Positions 38,436 through 48,893 of a DNA stretch of 64,000 nucleotides are shown piece by piece (positions within the stretch are counted from its first letter, which is position 1; every line of letters begins with the position of its first letter). The stretch is taken from the NCBI RefSeq assembly GCF_002157465.1, contig NZ_NHOC01000005.1:71134-135133 (forward strand), in the 5' to 3' direction. Made by a program: the position numbers and the translations under genes. The stretch comes from Butyricicoccus porcorum. GTDB taxonomy: Bacteria > Bacillota > Clostridia > Oscillospirales > Butyricicoccaceae. The notes beneath the pieces were generated by a model, which had not been told where the DNA came from, ran no database searches, and saw only the letters and a program-made list of their open reading frames with translations.

Positions 38436-38466
38436 GGTTTTTGTGCAGTTTATCCTCCAGTATGCC

Positions 38467-39096
38467 TTATTTACTGCTTCCGATGTAGCTGTACAGTGTA
38501 AACTTGGAAATGCCGAAATAATTCGCCACCCTGTCACCCGAATGGGTAATCAGAAATGCACCGGCGTCGTTGAGGAACTTGATGGCGGCGACTTTATCGT
38601 CCTTGTTCATCAGTGCGACCGGCTTGCCGACGAGCGCAACCGACTGCTCCAGCAGCTGGTCGAGCAGCTCGCTGACGTTATGGGAAATCTCCGGCGGGCG
38701 TTCGGTCTTGGGCGCAGAGGTCAGGTTTTCCAGCGCATTCTGTGCCGCGAGCAGGGTGGAAATATCAAAATTGATGGCAAAGATATATTCCGGCTTTCCC
38801 TCGTCATCCTTGATGTAAATGGTGGAGGATTTGAGCACCTTGCCATCGGTTGTGGTGGTCAGATAACCGGAGCGGTCTTCCGGCACCTCGCCGTCGGTCT
38901 TCATTGCCTTGAGCACGACCTCCGACGGGCCATCCCCGACCTTCCGGTTGGATACATGCCCGTTTTCGATGTGGACAATGGACTGGTTCAAATCCTTCGA
39001 CCGCAGGTCATGAATGACAATCTCACAGTTCGGCCCGAACTGCTGCGCCAGACTGGCTGCGACCTGCTTTAATATCTGTAGCGTTTTCAAAACCAC
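38467..39096 (-). CDS. YheO-like PAS/HTH transcriptional regulator
   Basis: 209 residues from a GTG 5 nt after AGGAG; TTG two codons later is also possible. N-terminal YheO PAS_6 domain (FGPNCEIVIHDLRSKDLNQSIVHIENGHVSNRKVG and YIKDDEGKPEYIFAINFDIS), C-terminal HTH_22 (KPVALMNKDDKVAAIKFLNDAGAFLITHSGDRVANYFGISKFTLY). DauR-type relatives control amino acid catabolic operons. It precedes dpaL on the same strand with a promoter and repeat pair in the gap, so it likely regulates the cluster. Confidence 0.9.
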   Translation of the reverse strand: MVLKTLQILKQVAASLAQQFGPNCEIVIHDLRSKDLNQSIVHIENGHVSNRKVGDGPSEVVLKAMKTDGEVPEDRSGYLTTTTDGKVLKSSTIYIKDDEGKPEYIFAINFDISTLLAAQNALENLTSAPKTERPPEISHNVSELLDQLLEQSVALVGKPVALMNKDDKVAAIKFLNDAGAFLITHSGDRVANYFGISKFTLYSYIGSSK

Positions 39097-39528
39097 ATTC
39101 ACTCCTGTCTCTTCTGCGTGCGCCCGCCGCATGGCGGCTGCGGCAGGTGTATGTATTTGCCTACAGTGTATCATATTTCCCATTCGATTGTCATATCTTC
39201 CGCCAAAATTCCGATGGAGGACATTGATGTTCTTCGTGGAATGTGCTACATTTATGATATTCTAATATCACAGCATTCGGTTTTGTCCAAATAAACCGGA
39301 ACTACGCGCAGAGATAAAAACACGTCCCGGTAGGTAGTCCGGGAGCGGCGGCAGACCCGCCGTCAGTAACCTGCCTCCTTTGGTTGTCCGTTCTCTGCAT
39401 CGCCATGCAAAAAAAGGAGGATCTGCAGCGGCAGTTTGAACTGCGGAAGGAAAAACACAGGCAGAGGCACCGCGGGCACTGACCGCAAAAAAAGACCGCC
39501 GGAGCGATGCTCCGGCGGTCTTTTGCCG
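39097..39528. other. 432-bp region between YheO-like regulator and small HTH gene
   Basis: It holds the upstream region of the regulator, then palindromic pieces TCCCGG/CCGGGA (39335-39352) and GGCGG/CCGCC (39346-39362), a GGTAGGT/ACCTGCC pairing, two purine-rich GGAGG strings on opposite strands, and the terminator of the HTH gene. A 25-codon plus-strand frame (39405-39482) lacks a ribosome site. No named element is recognised. Confidence 0.4.
39490..39524. terminator. Terminator of small HTH gene
   Basis: 12-bp perfect stem GACCGCCGGAGC/GCTCCGGCGGTC, 3-nt loop, seven As to the left and TTTT to the right. Confidence 0.85.
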
Positions 39529-39741
39529 TTATCTTGCTGTTTTGGGATTGTCGGTGCGCCCGAGCAGGTAATCGACGGATACATTATGAAAATCCGCCAG
39601 CCGAACCAAAACTGCTGTCGGGATGTCGATGTCTCCCCGTTCATAATTGCTGTAGACGCGCTGACTGCATGACAGGATCTTCCCCATCTCTGCCTGCGTA
39701 ATATCTTTATCTTCCCTCAGATCGCGTATCCTGTGATACAT
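39529..39741 (-). CDS. Small HTH_3 (Xre family) regulator
   Basis: 70 residues, all of it one helix-turn-helix: IRDLREDKDITQAEMGKILSCSQRVYSNYERGDIDIPTAVLVRLADFHNVSVDYLLGRTD. The start is the ATG of MYHRIRDL, 9 nt after AGGGG; a GTG two codons upstream is too near. The ending LLGRTDN is common in clostridial chromosomal regulators of this kind. Targets are unknown. It stands alone. Confidence 0.9.
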   Translation of the reverse strand: MYHRIRDLREDKDITQAEMGKILSCSQRVYSNYERGDIDIPTAVLVRLADFHNVSVDYLLGRTDNPKTAR

Positions 39742-39915
39742 ACTCACGCTCCCCTTCGTGAGATGATGAAATTATTATAAATAAGTAAAATATCCTCTTT
39801 TTGGTTTTAGCGGATATTTCGCTAAAAAATAACAAATTTCACCCAACTGTATATCGACCAATGCCACTTTCCGGACAGATTCCCTGTCCAAATCCCCCTC
39901 GGCATGCTGGAACAA

Positions 39916-39955
39916 AATCCGAAGCCCCGTGTCCCCCGACGCCGGACTTCGGATT
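39916..39955 (-). terminator. recG terminator
   Basis: Minus strand AATCCGAAG/CTTCGGATT stem with an interrupted inner part, then TTTTGTTCC, 34 nt after the recG stop. Confidence 0.65.
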
Positions 39956-39989
39956 ATTTTCATTTTTCGTTATTTATATCATTCTGCTC

Positions 39990-42022
<2,033 letters not shown>

Positions 42023-42026
<4 letters not shown>

Positions 42027-42622
42027 ACCGGATAACTGCGCACGACCTTGGCGACAACACCCAGAATGCGGGCATAGTCACCCGGAATGGGGTGATAGGC
42101 CGGATTTTCCGGCATGAGCCAGATGTGCCCGTCCTCCTTCTCCAGCCGCTTGCAGGTCGCTTCGTCTTCAATCAATGCGACCACAATCTGTCCACGCTGC
42201 GCATAATTCTGGCTGCGCACGACAATATAATCTCCGTCGAGAATGCCCGCGCCGATCATGGAGTCGCCCTGAATGCGCAGGGCAAAAAAGTCGCCGTGCC
42301 TGCCGTCCAGATCGACATGCAGCACGCCCTCTGCCTCCTCAACCGCGAGGATCGGCATGCCCGCGGTGACGCGCCCGAGAATCGGCACAGCATCTCCACC
42401 GGGCGCGCCGCTGCCCGCCAGCGTAATCGCACGCGTCTTATGGTCATCCTTTTCCAGATATCCCAGCTCGCGCAGGTGCTTGAGGTGTGCATGCACCGAC
42501 GACGGTGAGCGCAGCCCAACCGCCGCCGCAATTTCCCGCACGGACGGGGGATAGCCCTGTTCGGCGGTATAGTCGCGGATAAATGTCAAAATCTGTCTTT
42601 GTTTTTCGGAAATTGGCCGCAT
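42023..42622 (-). CDS. lexA: LexA SOS repressor
   Basis: 199 residues from MRPISEKQRQILTFIRDYTAEQGYPPSVREIAAAVGL, the LexA winged HTH. Self-cleavage site Ala-Gly in RVTAGMPI, catalytic serine in QGDSMIGAGI and lysine in EDEATCKRL are all present. RecA-stimulated autocleavage derepresses SOS genes. It heads a lexA-recG operon. The frame could extend nine codons upstream, but a GGA-rich site precedes the chosen ATG. Confidence 0.96.
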
Positions 42623-42689
42623 GATGCCCCATCCTTTCCCATCCGTCATTCCTGAATACTTTTATTTTACCGAATTCCATGCAAAAAAG

Positions 42690-42703
42690 CAAACAAATGT
42701 TTG
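42690..42703. promoter_or_regulatory. SOS box upstream of lexA
   Basis: CAAACAAATGTTTG differs from the Gram-positive consensus CGAAC-RNRY-GTTYG only at the second base. It overlaps the lexA -35 region (minus strand TTTGCT-18-TAAAAT), consistent with autorepression. Confidence 0.7.
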
Positions 42704-42795
42704 TTTTTTACGTCAGACAGAAATGCCATTACCGAACACTTCTATTTTATGTGCCGGATAACAGCAACTTCGTCTGGAGCAATCGTAAAATCCTC

Positions 42796-42824
42796 TTGTC
42801 GCAACTGCAAAAATATTATAAAAT
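42796..42824 (+). promoter_or_regulatory. Asp23-FakA operon promoter
   Basis: TTGTCG, 17-bp spacer, TAAAAT, about 70 bp before the Asp23 gene. Confidence 0.65.
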
Positions 42825-42893
42825 AAGATTGAATTATTCTGTAAACCATCCCAATCAGGAAATTGGATTCCATTGTATAGAGGAGGAATTGTG

Positions 42894-43244
42894 ATGACGA
42901 TCAAAGCCGATCTCGGATTTATCAATATCGCGCCGGAAGTGCTGGCGGATATCGCGGGCTATGCGGCGATGAGCTGCTTCGGCGTCAAAGGCATGACCAT
43001 CCGTTCTGTGTCCGACGGCATTGCACACCTGCTGCGCCGCGAAAACATGTCGCGCGGCGTGCGCATTACCGAAGCGGAGGATGGCGGTGTCAACATCGAC
43101 CTGCATCTCGCCGTGGAGCACGGTGTCAACATTGCAACGGTCTGCCGCTCCATTATCAGCGAGGTTCGCTATAATGTCGAGAAAATGACCGGTATTGATG
43201 TCAAAAACGTCGACGTATATGTCGATGCCATTCGGGCGGACTGA
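42894..43244 (+). CDS. Asp23/Gls24 family protein (YloU-like)
   Basis: 116 residues from the ATG after GAGGAGG. The Asp23 domain spans nearly all: FINIAPEVLADIAGYAAMSCFGVKGM and DLHLAVEHGVNIATVCRSIISEVRYNVEKMTGIDVKNVDVYVDAI. Family proteins are linked to the cell envelope and alkaline stress. As in B. subtilis yloU-yloV, it directly precedes the FakA-like gene, and recG is next door as in many Firmicutes, though on the other strand here. Confidence 0.92.
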   Translation: MTIKADLGFINIAPEVLADIAGYAAMSCFGVKGMTIRSVSDGIAHLLRRENMSRGVRITEAEDGGVNIDLHLAVEHGVNIATVCRSIISEVRYNVEKMTGIDVKNVDVYVDAIRAD

Positions 43245-43304
43245 GTGAGCTGTCCATGAACGTGCGTGCATCTGCGCGCCAGCATGTAAAGGAGGGCAAT
43301 TTCA

Positions 43305-44963
43305 TTGTCGAAACTGATTGACGGACAGCTATTCTGCGCTATGGTCATCGAGGGCGCACTGTCCATTGAAGAAAAAAAAGAAGAAGCAAATGAGCTGAAT
43401 GTATTCCCGGTTCCGGACGGTGATACCGGAACCAATATGTCGCTGACGATGGCGTCGGCGAAAAATGAGGTATCCAAGCTGGCCGAGCCCGACCTGCCGG
43501 CAGCGAGTGCGGCGACGGCATCCGCACTGCTGCGCGGCGCACGCGGCAATTCCGGCGTCATTCTGTCGCTGCTGTTCCGCGGCATGTCCAAGCAGCTGAA
43601 AAAGTGCAAGACTGCCAAGGGACAGGATCTTGCACTCGCTCTGCATGAGGGCGTACAGGCGGCGTACAAGGCAGTCATGAAGCCGGCGGAAGGCACCATT
43701 CTGACCGTTTCCCGCGTTGCGGCACAGCATGTACTCGAGCTGTGTCAGTCCAACCCGGACATCGACTGCGGCGAGGTTCTGCGCGCCGCCATCGACAAGG
43801 GCCATGAGGCACTGGCAGAGACCACGCACCAGAACCCGGTTCTGGAAAAGGCGGGCGTCGTCGATGCAGGCGGCTTCGGCTTCCTGACCATCCTCGAGGG
43901 CATGTACGACGCGTATAACGGCATCCACAAGGAGCGCAAAATCGCTGCTGAGCCGGAGCATGCAAAGACCGGTGCGACGTTCTCGGACATCAAGGACGAG
44001 GATATCACGTTTACCTACTGCACCGAATTTATCGCAGAGCGCCGCGATAAGTCGCGCAATGTACAGCGCCTGCGCGCGTTCCTCGACAGCATCGGCGACA
44101 GCCTTGTTGTTGTTGATGACGACGATATCATCAAGGTTCACGTACACACCGACCGCCCGAACGAGGCGCTCGAAGCAGGTCTGAAGTTCGGCCAGCTGCT
44201 CACCGTCAAGATTGAGAACATGCGCCAGCAGCACTCCGCGAAGATCGTCGAGGAAGCTGCCGGTCTGGAAAGCAAGGAGCGCAAAATTGCCGAGCCGGAG
44301 AAGAAATACGGCTTTGTCTCGGTTGCCGCAGGCGACGGACTGGTCAGCGTATTCAAGGATCTCGGTGTAGATGAGATGGTACAGGGCGGTCAGACCATGA
44401 ACCCGTCGACCGACGACATCCTGCACGCCATCGACGCTGTCCCGGCGGAGATTGTCTTTGTCCTGCCGAACAACAAAAACATCATCATGGCGGCAGAGCA
44501 GGCCGTTCCGCTGTGTGAGAGCAAGACGGTCGTCATCATTCCGACCAAGAATATCCCGCAGGGCATTTCCGCAATGCTCTCGTTCGACGAATGTGCCGAG
44601 CTGGATGAAAACCGTGAGGCCATGCTGGACGCAGCAGCAAATGTCCGTTCCGGACAGGTCACCTATGCCGCACGCAATTCCGATTTCGACGGCAAGAAGA
44701 TCCGCGAGGGCGAATATCTTTCGCTGTTTGAATCCAAGCTGTGCGCCAACAGCCGCAAGCTGGATGACGCGGTCAAAAAGCTCATCCGCGAAATGACACG
44801 TAAGGACTGCTCGTTTATCAACATCATCTATGGCGCCGATATGACCGAAGAAGATGCGGCACGCGTCGAGAAGATGGCACACAAGGAGGCGCCGGACGCG
44901 GAAATCACCATCATCAACGGCGGCCAGCCGGTTTATTACTTTATTCTCTCCGCAGAAGGCTGA
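43305..44963 (+). CDS. FakA/YloV-type DAK2-domain kinase
   Basis: 552 residues from a TTG 9 nt after GGAGG. The N-terminal DAK2 ATP-binding domain has NVFPVPDGDTGTNMSLTM and LLRGARGNSGVILSLLFRGMSK; the C-terminal DegV-interacting half has GDGLVSVFKDLGVDEMVQGGQTMNPSTDDI and VLPNNKNIIMAA. FakA phosphorylates fatty acids presented by FakB (DegV) for phospholipid synthesis. No degV gene is in the window. Cotranscribed with the Asp23 gene. Confidence 0.93.
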   Translation: MSKLIDGQLFCAMVIEGALSIEEKKEEANELNVFPVPDGDTGTNMSLTMASAKNEVSKLAEPDLPAASAATASALLRGARGNSGVILSLLFRGMSKQLKKCKTAKGQDLALALHEGVQAAYKAVMKPAEGTILTVSRVAAQHVLELCQSNPDIDCGEVLRAAIDKGHEALAETTHQNPVLEKAGVVDAGGFGFLTILEGMYDAYNGIHKERKIAAEPEHAKTGATFSDIKDEDITFTYCTEFIAERRDKSRNVQRLRAFLDSIGDSLVVVDDDDIIKVHVHTDRPNEALEAGLKFGQLLTVKIENMRQQHSAKIVEEAAGLESKERKIAEPEKKYGFVSVAAGDGLVSVFKDLGVDEMVQGGQTMNPSTDDILHAIDAVPAEIVFVLPNNKNIIMAAEQAVPLCESKTVVIIPTKNIPQGISAMLSFDECAELDENREAMLDAAANVRSGQVTYAARNSDFDGKKIREGEYLSLFESKLCANSRKLDDAVKKLIREMTRKDCSFINIIYGADMTEEDAARVEKMAHKEAPDAEITIINGGQPVYYFILSAEG

Positions 44964-44974
44964 TTCACAAACCC

Positions 44975-45634
44975 ATGTCTATTTTTGATATTTTCGCAAA
45001 ACTTGAACAGGAAAAGAAATCCAAGTCCCCTGCACAGCCGGTGGAATGGCTGGTTGTCGGACTGGGCAATCCCGGAAAGAAATATGAAAACACCCGCCAC
45101 AACACCGGTTTCCGCGTAATAGACGCGCTGTGTGCCAAGCACGCTGTGCGCTGTGACCGCGCGAAATTCCAGGCGCTGACGGGTGAGGCAGTGCTCGGTG
45201 GGAAGCGGGTCCTGCTGGTCAAGCCGCAGACCTTTATGAATCTGTCCGGCGAGGCGGTTCGCGCTGCCGCGGATTTTTACAAAATCCCTCCGGAGCATAT
45301 TCTGGTCATTTTCGACGATATTTCCCTTCCGGTCGGCACGCTTCGCATTCGTCCGAAGGGCTCTGCCGGCGGACAGAACGGCGTTAAGAACATCATCGAA
45401 CAGCTTGGTTCCGACCAGTTCCCGCGCATCAAAGTCGGCATCGGCGCAAAGCCGCATCCGGACTACGATTTAGCGGACTGGGTGCTGTCCAACATCACAG
45501 AGAACGAGCTGCCCGATATGAATGACGCGGTGAACCGCGCCGTGCTCGCAGTGTCCGAACTGATTGAAAACGGCGTCCCCTCTGCCACGCAGAAATACAA
45601 CGGCAAAGCGGCGCAGCCGAAAAACTGCAAATGA
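44975..45634 (+). CDS. pth: Peptidyl-tRNA hydrolase
   Basis: 219 residues. Motifs WLVVGLGNPGKKYENTRHNTGFRVIDAL (with the catalytic His), LVKPQTFMNLSGEAV, FDDISLPVGTLRIRPKGSAGGQNGVKNI and RIKVGIG are diagnostic. The enzyme frees tRNA from prematurely released peptidyl-tRNA. About 24 residues (a Lys/Glu-rich segment) precede the normal Pth start, so translation may begin later, but the first ATG is only 12 nt after the FakA-like stop and no better start is visible. Confidence 0.95.
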   Translation: MSIFDIFAKLEQEKKSKSPAQPVEWLVVGLGNPGKKYENTRHNTGFRVIDALCAKHAVRCDRAKFQALTGEAVLGGKRVLLVKPQTFMNLSGEAVRAAADFYKIPPEHILVIFDDISLPVGTLRIRPKGSAGGQNGVKNIIEQLGSDQFPRIKVGIGAKPHPDYDLADWVLSNITENELPDMNDAVNRAVLAVSELIENGVPSATQKYNGKAAQPKNCK

Positions 45635-45644
45635 TTTCCCGGCA

Positions 45645-45677
45645 CAGGCTGTCCCTCATTGGACAGCCTGTTTTTTT
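45645..45677 (+). terminator. Terminator after pth
   Basis: 10-bp stem CAGGCTGTCC/GGACAGCCTG, 6-nt loop and seven Ts. Confidence 0.92.
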
Positions 45678-45697
45678 GAAAATTTTTCCTGTTTCCG

Positions 45698-45724
45698 TGT
45701 AACGAATTTGCACGAAAACGAACT
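45698..45724 (+). promoter_or_regulatory. Possible ECF-type promoter upstream of sigma gene
   Basis: TGTAAC and CGAACT are 15 bp apart, 50 bp before the sigma gene, roughly matching AAC / CGT-like ECF promoters. It may reflect autoregulation; tentative. Confidence 0.3.
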
Positions 45725-45773
45725 AACAGGTAAAGACAGAAAACAAACCACTGAAAAGAAGGGGGTGAGCGGT

Positions 45774-46277
45774 ATGGCACACGGCGGGGATTTATATGAA
45801 CAGCATGCACAGCAGGTCTACCGCTACCTGTATGCGCTGACGCACGATGCGGACACCGCAGAAGAACTGACGCAGGAGACCTTTTATCAGGCGATGAAAA
45901 GCATGCACACATTCCGCGGCGACTGTACCCCGCAGGTCTGGCTGTGCGCCATCGCAAAACGGCAGTGGTACCGCGAGCTGGAGCGGCGAAAACGCACAGC
46001 GGAGCTGGATGAAGACCATCTGTCCACGCTGGCAGCACCGGATGATCCGGCTGCCGAGGTCCAGCAGCGCGACGAACGGCTGAATCTGTACCGCGCCATG
46101 CAGCAGCTCCCGCCGGAGACGCGGGAAGTCCTGTATCTGCGGCTGACGGGCGGGTTTTCGTTCCGCGAGATTGGGGATATCCTGCGGCACACGGAAACGT
46201 GGGCGCGTGTGCGGTTCTATCGTGGCAAAGAACAGCTGGTAAAAATCATGGGAGGTGTTTCCAATGAAAGCGAATAA
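45774..46277 (+). CDS. ECF-family RNA polymerase sigma factor
   Basis: 167 residues from the ATG after GGGGGTGAG. Region 2 is LYEQHAQQVYRYLYALTHDADTAEELTQETFYQAM; region 4 is LPPETREVLYLRLTGGFSFREIGDILRHTETWARVRFYRGKEQL. Length and lack of sigma-1/3 put it in the ECF class. The next gene encodes a zf-HC2 anti-sigma factor overlapping by 14 nt. The regulon is unknown. Confidence 0.92.
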   Translation: MAHGGDLYEQHAQQVYRYLYALTHDADTAEELTQETFYQAMKSMHTFRGDCTPQVWLCAIAKRQWYRELERRKRTAELDEDHLSTLAAPDDPAAEVQQRDERLNLYRAMQQLPPETREVLYLRLTGGFSFREIGDILRHTETWARVRFYRGKEQLVKIMGGVSNESE

Positions 46278-47271
46278 ACTGGACTGCTGCATTGTCCGCG
46301 ACCTTTTGCCCTCTTATATTGAAGGGCTGACCGAGCCGGAGACCACAGAACAGGTCTCCGCCCATCTGGACGAATGCGCGGCATGCAAACAGCTGGAGCA
46401 CGACATGCGCACACAGATTCCCGCCGAACCCGTACCGAAGAAATCGCTGCGGTTTCTGAAAAAGGTACAGCGCACCCGCCTGCTGGCGGCGGTACTGGCA
46501 GCGCTTGTCACCATACTGTGCGCATGGATGCTGTACGATTCCAGATTTCATTATGCAAATACCGAGTCCGGGCGGATGGCAGCTGTTGAAGACGTCGCCT
46601 GCGACGAAAGGCTCAGCGAATATGCGATCAAAGAGGGTTCGCCCATCCATGTAACAGCCTATCTGGAAAAGGACGATTTTCTCTATATTGCGTTCGCCGC
46701 GGACAACAGCAGCAACAGCCACGGTATCATGCAGCTGCTACGGGGAATCAACGGAAAATACCGCATTCTTTCCTGTGCGTATTCCTCCTTCCCCTATTCC
46801 GCAGGTGTCATGTTTGACGAGATATCCTATATTCGGGAGGTTTCTGACAATACCTATACCGGCAGTCAGAATTTGAATTTTATCGTATTCTCCGGATTTA
46901 ACTGCGGGGACATCGCTGCTTTCCATTTCCGCTACAGCTATGAGAACCCGATTACCAGTGAAAATGGATTTGTCGAAAAGACATATCCCGTTCCTGACAG
47001 CGATTTCCTGATTGTCTGGAGTAACGAAGAACTGCTCAAAGACTTCGGTCTTTCGGGTGATCCGGAAAACACATGGCTGACTCCATCTTCTAAAGTTACA
47101 TTTCTCGACGAAAACGGGACGGACATCACCGAACAGTACAAAATTTCGGTTAGTCCGTCCGGCGGTGCCCATATCGACTTTGATGACATGCGGCTCACCT
47201 ATGTACTGATCGGTTCCATCGTTCTGATCGGTGTCCTTGTGATTCTCCACATATTCCGGCGGGACACGTAA
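46264..47271 (+). CDS. Anti-sigma factor with zf-HC2 domain and large extracellular part
   Basis: 335 residues after GGGAGG. N-terminal zinc finger: CCIVRDLLPSYIEGLTEPETTEQVSAHLDECAACKQL, with the HxxxCxxC motif that binds ECF region 2. A first membrane helix LLAAVLAALVTILCAWML follows near residue 78; a long external domain and a second helix VLIGSIVLIGVLVILHI near the C-terminus. The outside domain has no family I recognise and probably senses an envelope signal. Two membrane helices are unusual for simple anti-sigmas. Confidence 0.88.
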   Translation: MKANKLDCCIVRDLLPSYIEGLTEPETTEQVSAHLDECAACKQLEHDMRTQIPAEPVPKKSLRFLKKVQRTRLLAAVLAALVTILCAWMLYDSRFHYANTESGRMAAVEDVACDERLSEYAIKEGSPIHVTAYLEKDDFLYIAFAADNSSNSHGIMQLLRGINGKYRILSCAYSSFPYSAGVMFDEISYIREVSDNTYTGSQNLNFIVFSGFNCGDIAAFHFRYSYENPITSENGFVEKTYPVPDSDFLIVWSNEELLKDFGLSGDPENTWLTPSSKVTFLDENGTDITEQYKISVSPSGGAHIDFDDMRLTYVLIGSIVLIGVLVILHIFRRDT

Positions 47272-47290
47272 CTTCTTACAGCTATAGCAA

Positions 47291-47322
47291 AACCCGGCGG
47301 GACTGTTCCCGCCGGGTTTGTT
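47291..47322. terminator. Bidirectional terminator between anti-sigma and SBP genes
   Basis: 12-bp perfect stem AACCCGGCGGGA/TCCCGCCGGGTT with loop CTGT; T tails on both strands are short. Confidence 0.85.
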
Positions 47323-47336
47323 CTGCCCGTATACAA

Positions 47337-48893
47337 TTATGATGCCGACCACGTTTCAATGCCGTGAAAAATCTGATCCGGCCACGGCTCGAACTGCTTC
47401 GGCAGTTCGCTCGCCGACGAAATCAACGTGCGCTCAAAGGCAATTGGAATAAGGGGAGTCTGCTCTGCGAAGCATTCCGCGTATTCTTTGCGCGCGTCTT
47501 CTTCTTCGCCCTCTTCATACGACGCGAGACCGTTGATAGCGTCCTCCATATCGCTGTCATAATAGCCGCTGAAATTGCGCTCGCCGTTGCTGGAAATCAG
47601 TGACGACAGGTCAAAATCGGCGGTCATCGTGTATTCGCCGTAATACAGCTGAAACGACTCATTGCGCAGCTTGCTCTGGCATTCTTCAAAGGTCAGCGGT
47701 TTGACTTCCGTCAGAATACCTGCTTCGGTCAGCGTTTCCGCGTATTGCTGGAGCACGGCGCCCTTTGTGCTGTATTTTTCATTATAAATAATTTCTACTT
47801 TAAACTGTCTGCTGCGGCTGATATCCAGAAAACCGTCGTCATTGCGGTCATAAATATCCGCATCCTCGAGCAGTTCAAGTGCTTTTTCCTTGTTGTACTC
47901 CGGTGCATCCACATCGTCCGGCACCGGGACAATCGGCAGGCTCGCCGCATCCGCACGTCCGGCAAAGCAGGTCTGTACAATGCTTTCGCGGTCGAGCAGC
48001 AGAGACAGTGCTGTGCGCACATCCTCATTGTCATACGGCTCCATGTCACAGTTGACACCGAGATAGTGCAGGCGTGTGGTCGGCACGCTGGCGGTATATT
48101 TTCCGCCCTGTGCCGGGGACTGCTCTGCATCCGTCTGCATCAGCATGGACAGCTCGCCGCTGCTCAGCAGGTTTGCCGCGCCGGTGGCATCGGACACCGA
48201 CACCAGTGTAATCGACTCACAGAAACCGACCTTGCCGCCTGTCCGCTGTTCAAACGGAATCAGGCACTTTTTTCCGTCGCTCGTCACAAGTTGATACGGG
48301 CCGGAGCCGTCCGGACACTCGTCCTCGTCCGTACCCTTGCGGAGGATCGGAACGTCGAGCAGGGCTGCAAGATTGGAATTTTCCCGGTACAGGCGAATAT
48401 GTACCTCATCTCCGCTGTATTTCACCGATGAGATGCAGGAAAGCTGATCCTGATAGATGGAATCCTCACGCAAACGCGCATTGTTGAGCGAAAAGACCAC
48501 ATCTGCCGGTGTAACCTCCTGACCGGAGTGGAATTTTGCGCCGGAACGGAGTTTCAGCGTATAGGCTCGGCTGCCGGTCTGCTCCAGCGAATCACACAGC
48601 ACCTTTTGCGGCTGGAAATTGTCATCGAGCGCAAACAGGCTCTCAAAACACAGCTGGGCAATCAGCTGGTTTTCCGATGACGTACAGGAAAGCGGGTCAA
48701 AGCCGTCATTTTCGTTATATGCGAGGGTAAATGAATCCACTGCCTTTACATTGTCTGCCGCTTGATTGACGATCTGTCCGGCATCCGTTTCGCCGCTGCC
48801 GCTGCCCGCGCTGTCCTTGCTGCCACAGCCTGCCAGCCCGGTAAGCAGCAGCGCGCCGGCGAGTGCCGCCGCAATTCCGCGCTTTGCTTTCAT
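47337..48893 (-). CDS. Peptide/nickel-type solute-binding lipoprotein (SBP_bac_5)
   Basis: 518 residues. Signal peptide with lipobox LLLTGLAGC at residues about 15-23, then a Ser/Gly-rich linker. The SBP_bac_5 fold shows ALDDNFQPQKVLCDSLEQTGSRAYTLKLRSGAKFHSGQEVTPADVVFSLNNAR and VRTALSLLLDRESIVQTCFAG. It would deliver oligopeptides to an ABC permease, but no permease or ATPase genes lie beside it. Its ATG overlaps the pgeF stop (ATGA) and GGAGGG precedes it, so it is read with pgeF. Confidence 0.9.
   Translation of the reverse strand: MKAKRGIAAALAGALLLTGLAGCGSKDSAGSGSGETDAGQIVNQAADNVKAVDSFTLAYNENDGFDPLSCTSSENQLIAQLCFESLFALDDNFQPQKVLCDSLEQTGSRAYTLKLRSGAKFHSGQEVTPADVVFSLNNARLREDSIYQDQLSCISSVKYSGDEVHIRLYRENSNLAALLDVPILRKGTDEDECPDGSGPYQLVTSDGKKCLIPFEQRTGGKVGFCESITLVSVSDATGAANLLSSGELSMLMQTDAEQSPAQGGKYTASVPTTRLHYLGVNCDMEPYDNEDVRTALSLLLDRESIVQTCFAGRADAASLPIVPVPDDVDAPEYNKEKALELLEDADIYDRNDDGFLDISRSRQFKVEIIYNEKYSTKGAVLQQYAETLTEAGILTEVKPLTFEECQSKLRNESFQLYYGEYTMTADFDLSSLISSNGERNFSGYYDSDMEDAINGLASYEEGEEEDARKEYAECFAEQTPLIPIAFERTLISSASELPKQFEPWPDQIFHGIETWSAS

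Noticed and set aside
39333-39380. Possible c-di-GMP riboswitch from GGTAGGTAGTCCGGG
   Set aside because: The 5' conserved GCACAGGGCAAACC part and the expected order of elements are missing.
39405-39482. 25-codon plus-strand frame MQKKEDLQRQFELRK
   Set aside because: No ribosome site upstream, no promoter and no known similarity; composition is that of a purine-rich leader.
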